52,547 nt of DNA from Selenomonas sp. AE3005 (GTDB lineage: Bacteria > Bacillota > Negativicutes > Selenomonadales > Selenomonadaceae), in the NCBI RefSeq assembly GCF_905233635.1, contig NZ_CAJODG010000007.1:1-52547 (forward strand), in the 5' to 3' direction. Within the stretch, counting starts at the first letter, position 1, and every line of letters starts with the position of its first letter. The translations under genes were made by a program, and so were the position numbers. The notes under the pieces are model-generated. The model was not told the origin of the DNA. It saw nothing but the letters and a program-made list of their open reading frames with translations, and made no database searches. Shown one piece after another: positions 17,503-25,206 of the stretch.

Positions 17503-18642
17503 ATGGGGGTTAACGCTGTGTTTGAATTGGATGATAATGGCCTCGACCAATTGGCTAAAATTAAAGTAATCGGTGTTGGCGGCGGCGGCAGCAATGCCGT
17601 GAACCGCATGATAAATTTCGGACTGCAGGGAGTCGAATTTATTGCAGTTAATACAGATGCTCAGGCACTGTTAAAATCTTTGGCACCCAAACGCATGCAG
17701 ATTGGCGAGAAATTAACTCGTGGACTTGGTGCTGGTGCGCGTCCGGAAATCGGCCAGAAGGCGGCCGAGGAAAGCCGCGACGATATTCTTGAGGCGCTGC
17801 GCGGCGCAGATATGGTTTTTGTTACGGCTGGCATGGGGGGCGGCACTGGTACGGGCGCTGCGCCGGTTGTAGCTGAGTGTGCCCGGGAAATTGGTGCACT
17901 GACTGTAGGTGTTGTGACGCGTCCTTTCGGTTTTGAAGGAATGAAACGTAAACGCAATGCTGAATCCGGTATTGAAAACCTCAAACAGCATGTTGATACG
18001 ATTATTACTATTCCTAATGACCGCCTGATGCAGGTCGTTGATAAGAAAACACCGATTACGCAGGCTTTCCAGATTGCTGATGATGTTCTGCGTCAGGGCG
18101 TTAAGGGTATTTCCGACCTTATCGCTATGCCTGGTCTGGTAAATCTGGACTTTGCTGACGTGCAGAGTGTTATGAGCAATGCCGGCTCTGCCCTGATGGG
18201 TATCGGTGAGGCCTCTGGCGAAAATGCCGCTGTAGAGGCTGCCAAAGCAGCTATCGCATCGCCGTTGCTGGAAACCAGCATCGATGGTGCCCGTGGTATT
18301 CTGCTCAACGTTACGGGTGCCGAGGAAAGCCTCAGCATGTACGAGATTCAGGAGGCATCGGAGGCAATTCACGATGCGGCTGATAGTCAGGCTAACATCA
18401 TCTGGGGTGCCTCTATCGACAACACCATGGGTGATACTGTACGCGTAACCGTTATTGCTACTGGTTTTGACGCACCGGAGACCATCGGCGTACAGCCGCA
18501 GGGCAAACCTTCGGCCGCTCAGCCGGTTGTTCCGAATCTGACGGGTGCACCTTTGAACAACAACAGCAAGCCTGGTGAGGCTGATGCGGTTGCGCCGGCG
18601 GCAGATTTTATCGACATTCCTGTATGGATGCAAAGAAAATAA
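17503..18642 (+). CDS. ftsZ: Cell division GTPase FtsZ
   Basis: A 379-aa tubulin-like GTPase that polymerises into the Z ring. KVIGVGGGGSNAVNRM opens the GTPase domain; the tubulin signature GGGTGTG is present in AGMGGGTGTGAAPV; NDRLM and the T7 synergy-type region follow. The tail ends in FIDIPVWMQRK, the conserved peptide that recruits membrane tethers. The start is uncertain: ATG at 17503 gives MGVNAVFELDD, but GTG at 17518 with GGGGG at 17506-17510 would give MFELDD, which is the more usual opening for this family. Confidence 0.95.
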   Translation: MGVNAVFELDDNGLDQLAKIKVIGVGGGGSNAVNRMINFGLQGVEFIAVNTDAQALLKSLAPKRMQIGEKLTRGLGAGARPEIGQKAAEESRDDILEALRGADMVFVTAGMGGGTGTGAAPVVAECAREIGALTVGVVTRPFGFEGMKRKRNAESGIENLKQHVDTIITIPNDRLMQVVDKKTPITQAFQIADDVLRQGVKGISDLIAMPGLVNLDFADVQSVMSNAGSALMGIGEASGENAAVEAAKAAIASPLLETSIDGARGILLNVTGAEESLSMYEIQEASEAIHDAADSQANIIWGASIDNTMGDTVRVTVIATGFDAPETIGVQPQGKPSAAQPVVPNLTGAPLNNNSKPGEADAVAPAADFIDIPVWMQRK

Positions 18643-18650
18643 AAAAATAA

Positions 18651-18679
18651 TTGACAAGCTGATGGGATATGAGTATAAT
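18651..18679 (+). promoter_or_regulatory. Consensus promoter for the tRNA-Tyr/Met unit
   Basis: TTGACA (18651-18656), a 17-bp spacer and TATAAT (18674-18679) match the sigma-70 consensus exactly, as expected for stable RNA. The leader (ATATTTT then CGTTGACG) resembles that of tRNA-Gln. Confidence 0.92.
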
Positions 18680-18709
18680 ATATTTTGTCGTTGACGCTTG
18701 TCAGGACAT

Positions 18710-18795
18710 GGGTAGGTGGCCGAGTGGTTAAAGGCAACAGACTGTAAATCTGTCATCTTCGGATTACGATGGTTCGAATCCATCCCTGCCCACCA
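18710..18795 (+). tRNA. tRNA-Tyr (GTA)
   Basis: A class II tRNA with a long variable arm. Acceptor GGGTAGG pairs with CCTGCCC (one G-U), then A73 and encoded CCA. The anticodon loop carries GTA (ACTGTAAATCT), and the T arm is GATGG-TTCGAAT-CCATC. Confidence 0.95.
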
Positions 18796-18800
18796 TATAT

Positions 18801-18877
18801 GGCGGCATAGCTCAGTTGGCTAGAGCATGCGGTTCATACCCGCAGTGTCAGGAGTTCAAATCTCTTTGCCGCCACCA
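18801..18877 (+). tRNA. tRNA-Met (CAT), elongator type
   Basis: Acceptor GGCGGCA pairs perfectly with TGCCGCC, with A73 and encoded CCA. The anticodon loop is TTCATAC. Full pairing of the first base pair argues against an initiator tRNA. A tRNA-Ile with modified CAT is possible, but the body resembles Firmicute elongator Met. Confidence 0.9.
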
Positions 18878-18890
18878 TTTGCAAACGTAA

Positions 18891-18916
18891 GCGCACCTTT
18901 ATTGGTGCGTTTTTTA
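18891..18916 (+). terminator. Terminator of the tRNA unit
   Basis: GCGCACC and GGTGCG form the stem (18891-18909) and are followed by seven Ts. Confidence 0.88.
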
Positions 18917-19017
18917 TTGCTTATTCTGGGGATATACAGGGACAACCTTCCTAGATTTTTTCAGAAAAGAAGATTATAATATATAACGTTTGTTATGGAT
19001 AAAGTGGGATTGATTGT

Positions 19018-19626
19018 ATGAGGCGCAGAGATTTTTTAAAAAATATGATACTTTTGGGGACGGGGACTGTACTGCTGCCACAGGTATGGGGCATGAAGGC
19101 CGCCGAGGCTGCCTGGAAAACGGAAAGCGGCAGTAATAATGACCCGTTGCTGGGAATTCCTGTAAAAGAAACAGGCCTGGAATTTTCATACTTAGAGAAT
19201 CGCAGCACTACTGATGCAATCATTATCCATCATGTGGGCAATACAAACCGCGATGTGTCGGCGGCGGAAATTCACCGCTGGCATCAGAATAACGGTTGGT
19301 CGGGTATCGGCTATCACTTCGTCATCCGCAAGGACGGCACGATTGAGCGCGGACGGCCCATGGATATGCTCGGTGCGCACTGCTATGAGCATAACTGGCA
19401 TACTGTAGGCGTGAACATCGTGGGAGCTTTCGATGATAACGAGCCGGAGCCGGAGCAGCTGATCTCGGCGGCAAGGCTTTTGGCAGCCCTTTGCCGGTAT
19501 TACGGTCTGGCACCAAATCAGGATACCATCAAGGGGCACCGGGACTTCAATAACACTGCCTGCCCCGGACAGCTGCTCTATGATGAACTGCCGCATCTCA
19601 TAGACATGACAGCCAAGCAGTATTGA
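19018..19626 (+). CDS. Tat-exported N-acetylmuramoyl-L-alanine amidase (Amidase_2/PGRP family)
   Basis: A 202-aa protein. The N-terminus MRRRDFLKN followed by a hydrophobic run and AEAAW is a twin-arginine signal, so it is exported folded. The mature part has AIIIHHVGN (zinc-ligand His), GIGYHFVIRKDGTIERGR and GHRDFNNTACPG, the zinc and catalytic motifs of T7-lysozyme-like amidases. It would cut the MurNAc-L-Ala bond in the periplasm. Tat export is known for AmiA/AmiC-type amidases but with a different fold, so this pairing is notable. The site before the ATG is weak. Confidence 0.88.
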   Translation: MRRRDFLKNMILLGTGTVLLPQVWGMKAAEAAWKTESGSNNDPLLGIPVKETGLEFSYLENRSTTDAIIIHHVGNTNRDVSAAEIHRWHQNNGWSGIGYHFVIRKDGTIERGRPMDMLGAHCYEHNWHTVGVNIVGAFDDNEPEPEQLISAARLLAALCRYYGLAPNQDTIKGHRDFNNTACPGQLLYDELPHLIDMTAKQY

Positions 19627-19639
19627 TGAGGTGAAGGCT

Positions 19640-19972
19640 ATGCGTTATCGGTGGTTTATCGACAAGGACAAGCAGACGGACGAGTTCGGCATGCCTGTCA
19701 GCCGGGCAGAGTATGATGAAGCTCTGCATCCACAGACGAAGCTGTATCAGTGTGGAGAGCTTTTGGCTATCGTCGTGGTGATGTTTATTTTACTGTATGA
19801 ATGGACAACGGATGATAATCCGCTGCTGTTCATGTGTGTTTCCTTTCTGACCTTTGAACTGAGGCCGCTGGCACGGGCGTTTTTGGGAAAGAACGGCCGC
19901 GCGGTCAGCAATGCGCTGACCGGATTCAGCGTTGCGTTGTTCGTTGGGGCATTGTTCTGGTCATTCATGTGA
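19640..19972 (+). CDS. Small membrane protein of unknown function
   Basis: A 110-aa protein with a charged N-terminal 40 residues and three likely membrane helices (LLAIVVVMFILLY, PLLFMCVSFLTF, ALTGFSVALFVGALFW). It starts 13 bases after the amidase stop, so it is probably in the same operon. ATG 19640 follows GAGGTGAAGG; a GTG at 19631 lies inside that site. I do not recognise the family. Confidence 0.7.
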   Translation: MRYRWFIDKDKQTDEFGMPVSRAEYDEALHPQTKLYQCGELLAIVVVMFILLYEWTTDDNPLLFMCVSFLTFELRPLARAFLGKNGRAVSNALTGFSVALFVGALFWSFM

Positions 19973-20285
19973 GCCGTATTTTTCGCTAAAATTTTCAGTC
20001 ATTTACAAAAAGTAAATAAAAAAACATATTTTATATTTTTTTTGCCAAACAGGGCAGGAGTTTGTAAATAAATAGCGAAATAGAAACAAAAGAGAATGAT
20101 TGCTGGTGGAGAGCAGTCACGCATGGACGGCATGACAAATGTAATATGCCTTAGATAATAAATAAAAAAAGGCAGAAAACTGTATACTAACAGAGTAAAA
20201 TCTGTTAAGATATATATAAAAAGTAAACTAAAGTCGAATAAGGGGAGATTTTTGTTTACTACATGATATCCAAGGGGGATTTTTT
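19973..20285. other. Gene-free leader upstream of the glycogen operon
   Basis: No coding region is supported. The stretch is AT-rich and has one clear inverted repeat (TAACAGA at 20188-20194, TCTGTTA at 20201-20207) about 80 bases before glgC. It probably holds the operon promoter and a control site. No riboswitch fold is recognised. Confidence 0.5.
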
Positions 20286-21440
20286 ATGAGAAAGACAGAA
20301 TGCTTAGCCATGATTCTGGCTGGTGGTCAGGGCAGCCGCCTCGGCGCGCTTACCAAAAAAATTGCAAAACCAGCTGTACCGTTTGGGGGAAAGTACAGAA
20401 TTATCGACTTCCCTCTGAGCAACTGCGCAAATTCCGGCATTGACAAGGTGGGTGTACTCACCCAGTACCGTCCGCTGGAACTGCATAACTATCTGGCCTC
20501 GGGCAGCGCCTGGGACCTCGACCAGAAGGATGGCGGTATCTTTATCCTGCCGCCTTATGCCCGTGAAAAAGGCGCAGACTGGTATCAGGGCACGGCAGAT
20601 GCTATCTATCAGAATCTGAATTTCATTGATTTAGCTGACCCGGAATATGTACTCATTCTGTCTGGCGACCATATTTACACCATGGATTATTCGTGGATGC
20701 TGGAAGCACATAAGATGAACAAAGCAGAAGCAACCATCGGTGTCATTGAGGTGCCTTGGGAAGAAGCACCCCGCTTCGGTATCATGAATACGGACAAGAC
20801 GGGACGTATCGAAGAGTTTGAGGAGAAACCGGCAAAACCGAAGAGCAATCTGGCTTCTATGGGTATCTATGTCTTCAACAAGAACTTCCTCAAGAAGTAT
20901 CTGGAAGAGGATGCCAAGGATGAGACCAGCAGCCATGACTTCGGCAAGAACATAATCCCGAAGATGCTGAAAGACAAGGCTCGCCTTTATTCCTACGCCT
21001 TTGAAGGCTATTGGAAGGATGTAGGAACCATCGAAAGCCTCTGGCAGGCGAATATGGACCTTTTGCAGGACCAGCCCCCCTTCGACCTCAAGGGCGAAAA
21101 GAGAATTTATTCCTCAACGCAGTCTATGCCGCCGCATTACATTGGGCCGGATGCCAAGGTGAAAAACTCCATGATTAGCGAAGGTTCCATGATTCTCGGC
21201 GAAGTGGAAAATTCGGTTATCTTCCCGGGCGTGCGCATTGGCAAAGGGGTAAAGGTAACGAACTCCGTTATCATGCCTTACACGGTCATCCGCGATGGCG
21301 CGGTCGTGGATTATGCTATTCTGGCTCAGAACTGCGAAGTGGCAGCCGGTGCCAAGGTTGCCGGTGAACTCGGCGCTATCACGGTGGTAGCCGAGGGTGA
21401 AACCGTCACCGCGGAAGCCAGCGGCAAGCAGGCTGGCTGA
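20286..21440 (+). CDS. glgC: Glucose-1-phosphate adenylyltransferase GlgC
   Basis: A 384-aa nucleotidyltransferase with a C-terminal left-handed beta-helix. MILAGGQGSRLGALT (nucleotide loop), KPAVPFGGKYRIIDFPLSN, YQGTADAIYQN and LSGDHIYTMD are all GlgC motifs. It makes ADP-glucose, the committed step of glycogen synthesis. It is the first gene of the operon, with AAGGGGG before ATG. In Firmicutes GlgC commonly works with GlgD, encoded next. Confidence 0.96.
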   Translation: MRKTECLAMILAGGQGSRLGALTKKIAKPAVPFGGKYRIIDFPLSNCANSGIDKVGVLTQYRPLELHNYLASGSAWDLDQKDGGIFILPPYAREKGADWYQGTADAIYQNLNFIDLADPEYVLILSGDHIYTMDYSWMLEAHKMNKAEATIGVIEVPWEEAPRFGIMNTDKTGRIEEFEEKPAKPKSNLASMGIYVFNKNFLKKYLEEDAKDETSSHDFGKNIIPKMLKDKARLYSYAFEGYWKDVGTIESLWQANMDLLQDQPPFDLKGEKRIYSSTQSMPPHYIGPDAKVKNSMISEGSMILGEVENSVIFPGVRIGKGVKVTNSVIMPYTVIRDGAVVDYAILAQNCEVAAGAKVAGELGAITVVAEGETVTAEASGKQAG

Positions 21441-21488
21441 GTCTTTTCCCTGTCGTTATAGCCTAGATACAGCAAGGAGTGGAAGAAA

Positions 21489-22595
21489 TTGAAAGATGTA
21501 ATGGGGATAATCAATCTTCAAGAAGATAATAAATTGATTCGTGAGCTTACGGAAAAAAGAGCTGTGGAGTCCCTGCCGTTTGCAGGACGCTATCGGCTGA
21601 TTGACTTTACGTTGTCGAGTATGGTTAATTCCGGCATATTGAACGTCGGCGTTATGCTGCCGGATAAACCGCGTTCGGTTCTTGACCACCTCCGTTCCGG
21701 TAAGGATTGGGATTTGGCCCGCCGTCATGACGGCCTGTTCTACCTGCCGTCCCCCAGTGAGGAAGACAGTATCCGTAAAGGCGATTTAAAGAATTTTTAT
21801 CATAATCTGGATTTCTTCGAACACAGCAGCCAGAAATACGTTTTACTGACCAGCGGCAGCTTTGTTTACAATGTAGACTTCAGCCAGCTCCTGCGTTTCC
21901 ATCAGAACACCTCGGCGGATATCACGATGGTGTACTACACGGCAAGCAGCGAGCAGGCAGGCAACAATGTGGTTCTGGAAACTGCAGAGAATGGCCTGGT
22001 AACTGATTTGGCGGAAAAACCGGCTATTTATGATGGCTCCAAGGTGGCAATGAGCGTTTACCTCATTGAAAAACGTATCTTTGTTGAACTGGTACGTTTC
22101 ACTTATGAGCATGGCGGACAGGATTTGCTGATGGATGGTATCATCCGCCGCGCCAGCGAGTATAATATCTATGCCTGTGAGCACGATGGTTATGTGGCTC
22201 ATGTGGATTCCACAGCAGCATATTACAAGTCGAATATGGACATCTTGCAGCCCGAAGTATGGGAAGAACTCTTTATGGGTGAGAATTCCATTTATACCAA
22301 GGGCAAGGACGAGGTTCCTGTTCAATATAAGGAGACAGCCAAGATTAAAAATTCACTGGTGGCCAATGGCTGCGTAATTCGCGGCGAAGTGGAAAACAGC
22401 ATTTTGTTCAGGGGCGTCACCGTAGGCAAGGGCGTTAAAATCAAGAACTCCATTATCATGCAGAAGTGTGATATACAGGATGATTCCTTGGTGGAAAATG
22501 TCATCTGCGACAAAAATGTAGTTATCTCCAAGGAGAAATGGCTTAAAGGTGCCAATAACTATCCGCTGATAATTACAAAGAATGTCGTAATCTGA
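21489..22595 (+). CDS. glgD: Glucose-1-phosphate adenylyltransferase subunit GlgD
   Basis: A 368-aa homologue of GlgC. It keeps the fold (RYRLIDFTLSSMVNSGI and the hexapeptide-like C-terminus VENSILFRGVTVGKGV). It lacks the GlgC AGG.GSRL loop at the N-terminus, as expected for the non-catalytic GlgD subunit that modulates GlgC. The start is TTG at 21489 with AAGGAG at 21474-21479. Confidence 0.93.
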   Translation: MKDVMGIINLQEDNKLIRELTEKRAVESLPFAGRYRLIDFTLSSMVNSGILNVGVMLPDKPRSVLDHLRSGKDWDLARRHDGLFYLPSPSEEDSIRKGDLKNFYHNLDFFEHSSQKYVLLTSGSFVYNVDFSQLLRFHQNTSADITMVYYTASSEQAGNNVVLETAENGLVTDLAEKPAIYDGSKVAMSVYLIEKRIFVELVRFTYEHGGQDLLMDGIIRRASEYNIYACEHDGYVAHVDSTAAYYKSNMDILQPEVWEELFMGENSIYTKGKDEVPVQYKETAKIKNSLVANGCVIRGEVENSILFRGVTVGKGVKIKNSIIMQKCDIQDDSLVENVICDKNVVISKEKWLKGANNYPLIITKNVVI

Positions 22596-22605
22596 TATAG
22601 GGAAG

Positions 22606-22665
22606 GCCGTTGTAACAAGGCTGCATGCCTATAACGGGCATGAGCTTGAGTTGCAGCGGCTTTTT
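22606..22665 (+). terminator. Hairpin between glgD and glgP (attenuator-like)
   Basis: GCCGTTGTAAC pairs with GTTGCAGCGGC around an inner GCATGCC/GGGCATG stem, followed by TTTTTG. It lies inside the operon, so partial termination could lower glgP and later genes relative to glgC and glgD. Confidence 0.6.
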
Positions 22666-22715
22666 GTTATGCGGTATGGCAGCAGAGCCGTACTAGCCAA
22701 AAGGGAGTGATTTTT

Positions 22716-25178
22716 TTGGCAAAGGAAAAGAAAAAGGTCAATGACGCAGAGTTTAAAAAACTCAAAGAAAGCCTGAAACTCAGGTTTGTCAATGCTGCCC
22801 ACATCATGTGGGGACGGGATTTGGATGAACTGACGGAGAATGAAATATACCAGACGGTAGCCGCAGTTGCCAAGACGGTTATTTCTGAGAACTGGATTAA
22901 GACCAACAAAGCCTATATGGAACGTGAGGAAAAGCAGATTTATTACTTCTCCATTGAGTTCCTGATGGGACGTCTCCTGAAATCCAATCTGATAAATCTG
23001 GGCATTGAGGATGCCATCAAGGAAGTCCTGAGCGATTTCAAACTGGATCTGGACAAGATTTACGAAGAAGAGCCGGATGCCGGTCTTGGCAACGGCGGCT
23101 TGGGCAGACTGGCTGCCTGCTTTATTGATTCCATGGCTGCCCATCATCTGCCGGGGCATGGCTGCTCCATCCGTTATCAGTACGGTCTGTTTGAGCAGAA
23201 AATCATCAATGGCAACCAGGTCGAAATCCCTGATAACTGGCTGAAAAACGGTTTTGCCTGGGAATACCGCAAACCTGATAAGGCCATTGATGTTAAATTC
23301 TACGGCAATGCCTACATGAAGAAAATGCCGGACGGCAGCCTGAAACTGGTGCATGAGAACCCCATGATTGTCATGGCTGTCCCCTATGATGTGCCGATTG
23401 TCGGCTATCATAACAACACCGTAAACAACCTGCGCCTGTGGAATGCCGAGGTAAACCGTGACTTTTCCGATTACGGCTACCTGACACAGGAGCAGATTCG
23501 CCAGAAGAACGAGTACCGTTCCTTTGTCGAAAGTATCACCCGTTATCTTTACCCGGACGACAGTACCTGGGAAGGCCGCAAAATGCGCCTGATTCAGGAA
23601 TACTTCATGACCTCTGCCGGCGTGCAGAGTATCGTGCGCCACTATGTCAAGACGGGCATGAATATCCGCAAGTTCAGCCAGAAGATTGCCATTCATATCA
23701 ACGATACCCATCCGGCAGTAGCCGTGGCCGAGCTCATGCGTATTTTCATTGATGAATACGGTCTGGAGTGGAGCGAGGCATGGTCCATCACCAAGGACAC
23801 CATCGGCTACACCAACCATACGATTATGCCGGAGGCCCTGGAGACATGGCCGGCGGATATGTTCAAGGAACTGCTGCCGCGTGTTTACATGATTATCGAG
23901 GAAATCAACCGCCGTCATGTAAAGAATGTGCGCCTGCGCTACCCGGATAACGAGGGCAAAGTACGGGCCATGTCCATCATTCAGGACGGTCTTGTACACA
24001 TGGCGCGTCTGGCGATTGTGGGCTGCCACAGCGTCAATGGCGTGGCTCAGATTCATACGGACATCCTGAAGGCCTCCACGCTGCATGATTTCTATGAGTA
24101 CAACAATCGGATGTTCAATAACAAGACCAACGGCATCACGCATCGCCGCTGGCTGATGGGAGCGAACCCGGAACTGGCGGCACTCATTGATGATACGCTG
24201 GGCAGCCGCCGCTGGCACCGCTACCCCGAACAGCTTGACCTCTTAAACGACTATGTAAACGACAAGCCGTTCCTGTCCGATTTGGGCAAAATCAAGCATC
24301 TGCGCAAAGAGGCACTGGCCCGGTACATACTGGAACACAACCTTATCAAAGTGAACCCGGATACCATCTTTGATATTCAGGTGAAGCGTATTCACTCTTA
24401 CAAGCGCCAGCTGATGAACATACTCCATATCATGTATCAGTACCATTGCCTGAAAAACGACAAGGGCTATGATATGCTCCCGACGACCTATATCTTCGGC
24501 GGCAAGGCGGCTCCGGGCTACTATATCGCCAAAGAGACCATCCGGCTGATTATCGCCGTGGCCGATAAAGTCAACAACGATAAGTCCATCAAGGACAAGA
24601 TTAAGATTGTCTTTATCGAAAACTTCGGCGTGTCCATCGGTGAAATCGTCTATCCGGCAGCCGATGTCAGCGAGCAGATTTCCACCGCCTCCAAGGAGGC
24701 TTCCGGCACAGGCAACATGAAGTTCATGATGAACGGGGCTATCACCCTCGGAACCATGGACGGTGCCAACGTAGAAATCCGGGAAGCTGTGGGCGGTGAC
24801 GACCATTGCGTAATCTTCGGCCTGCGGGCAGAGGATGTGCTGAGTTACTACATGACCGGCAGCTATTCTGCATGGGATGAGTACAACAACAATGAAATGG
24901 TGCGTCTGGTGGTAAATCAGCTTATAGACGGCACCTATGGCGAGTTCAGATCCCTTTATGATTATCTCATCCACGGTAATGATGAATTCTTCATCATGAA
25001 GGATTTGGGTTCCTATGCGGGGGCTCATGAGGAAATTATGCGCCGTTATAAGGACAAGCTGGGCTGGCTGAAATCCTCGGCCATGAACATTGCCAACTCC
25101 GGCCGCTTCTCCTCTGACCGTACTATAGACGAGTATGCCAATGAAATCTGGCACGTAAGGCCTGTCAGAATTTCCTAA
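22716..25178 (+). CDS. glgP: Glycogen/maltodextrin phosphorylase
   Basis: An 820-aa GT35 enzyme that releases glucose-1-phosphate from glycogen. DAGLGNGGLGRLAACF, the HINDTHPAVAVAELMR block and the PLP region EASGTGNMKFMMNGA with Lys669 are intact. The start is TTG at 22716, 8 bases after AAGGGAG; a GTG at 22707 overlaps the site. Having the phosphorylase in the synthesis operon suggests glycogen turnover is set together with synthesis. Confidence 0.96.
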   Translation: MAKEKKKVNDAEFKKLKESLKLRFVNAAHIMWGRDLDELTENEIYQTVAAVAKTVISENWIKTNKAYMEREEKQIYYFSIEFLMGRLLKSNLINLGIEDAIKEVLSDFKLDLDKIYEEEPDAGLGNGGLGRLAACFIDSMAAHHLPGHGCSIRYQYGLFEQKIINGNQVEIPDNWLKNGFAWEYRKPDKAIDVKFYGNAYMKKMPDGSLKLVHENPMIVMAVPYDVPIVGYHNNTVNNLRLWNAEVNRDFSDYGYLTQEQIRQKNEYRSFVESITRYLYPDDSTWEGRKMRLIQEYFMTSAGVQSIVRHYVKTGMNIRKFSQKIAIHINDTHPAVAVAELMRIFIDEYGLEWSEAWSITKDTIGYTNHTIMPEALETWPADMFKELLPRVYMIIEEINRRHVKNVRLRYPDNEGKVRAMSIIQDGLVHMARLAIVGCHSVNGVAQIHTDILKASTLHDFYEYNNRMFNNKTNGITHRRWLMGANPELAALIDDTLGSRRWHRYPEQLDLLNDYVNDKPFLSDLGKIKHLRKEALARYILEHNLIKVNPDTIFDIQVKRIHSYKRQLMNILHIMYQYHCLKNDKGYDMLPTTYIFGGKAAPGYYIAKETIRLIIAVADKVNNDKSIKDKIKIVFIENFGVSIGEIVYPAADVSEQISTASKEASGTGNMKFMMNGAITLGTMDGANVEIREAVGGDDHCVIFGLRAEDVLSYYMTGSYSAWDEYNNNEMVRLVVNQLIDGTYGEFRSLYDYLIHGNDEFFIMKDLGSYAGAHEEIMRRYKDKLGWLKSSAMNIANSGRFSSDRTIDEYANEIWHVRPVRIS

Positions 25179-25206
25179 TCCTAAATCCAGCCAAGGGGGA
25201 TTATCT

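Noticed and set aside
22629..24218. Long open frame antisense to glgP
   Set aside because: Shadow of codon bias opposite a certain gene; no start signal or domain.
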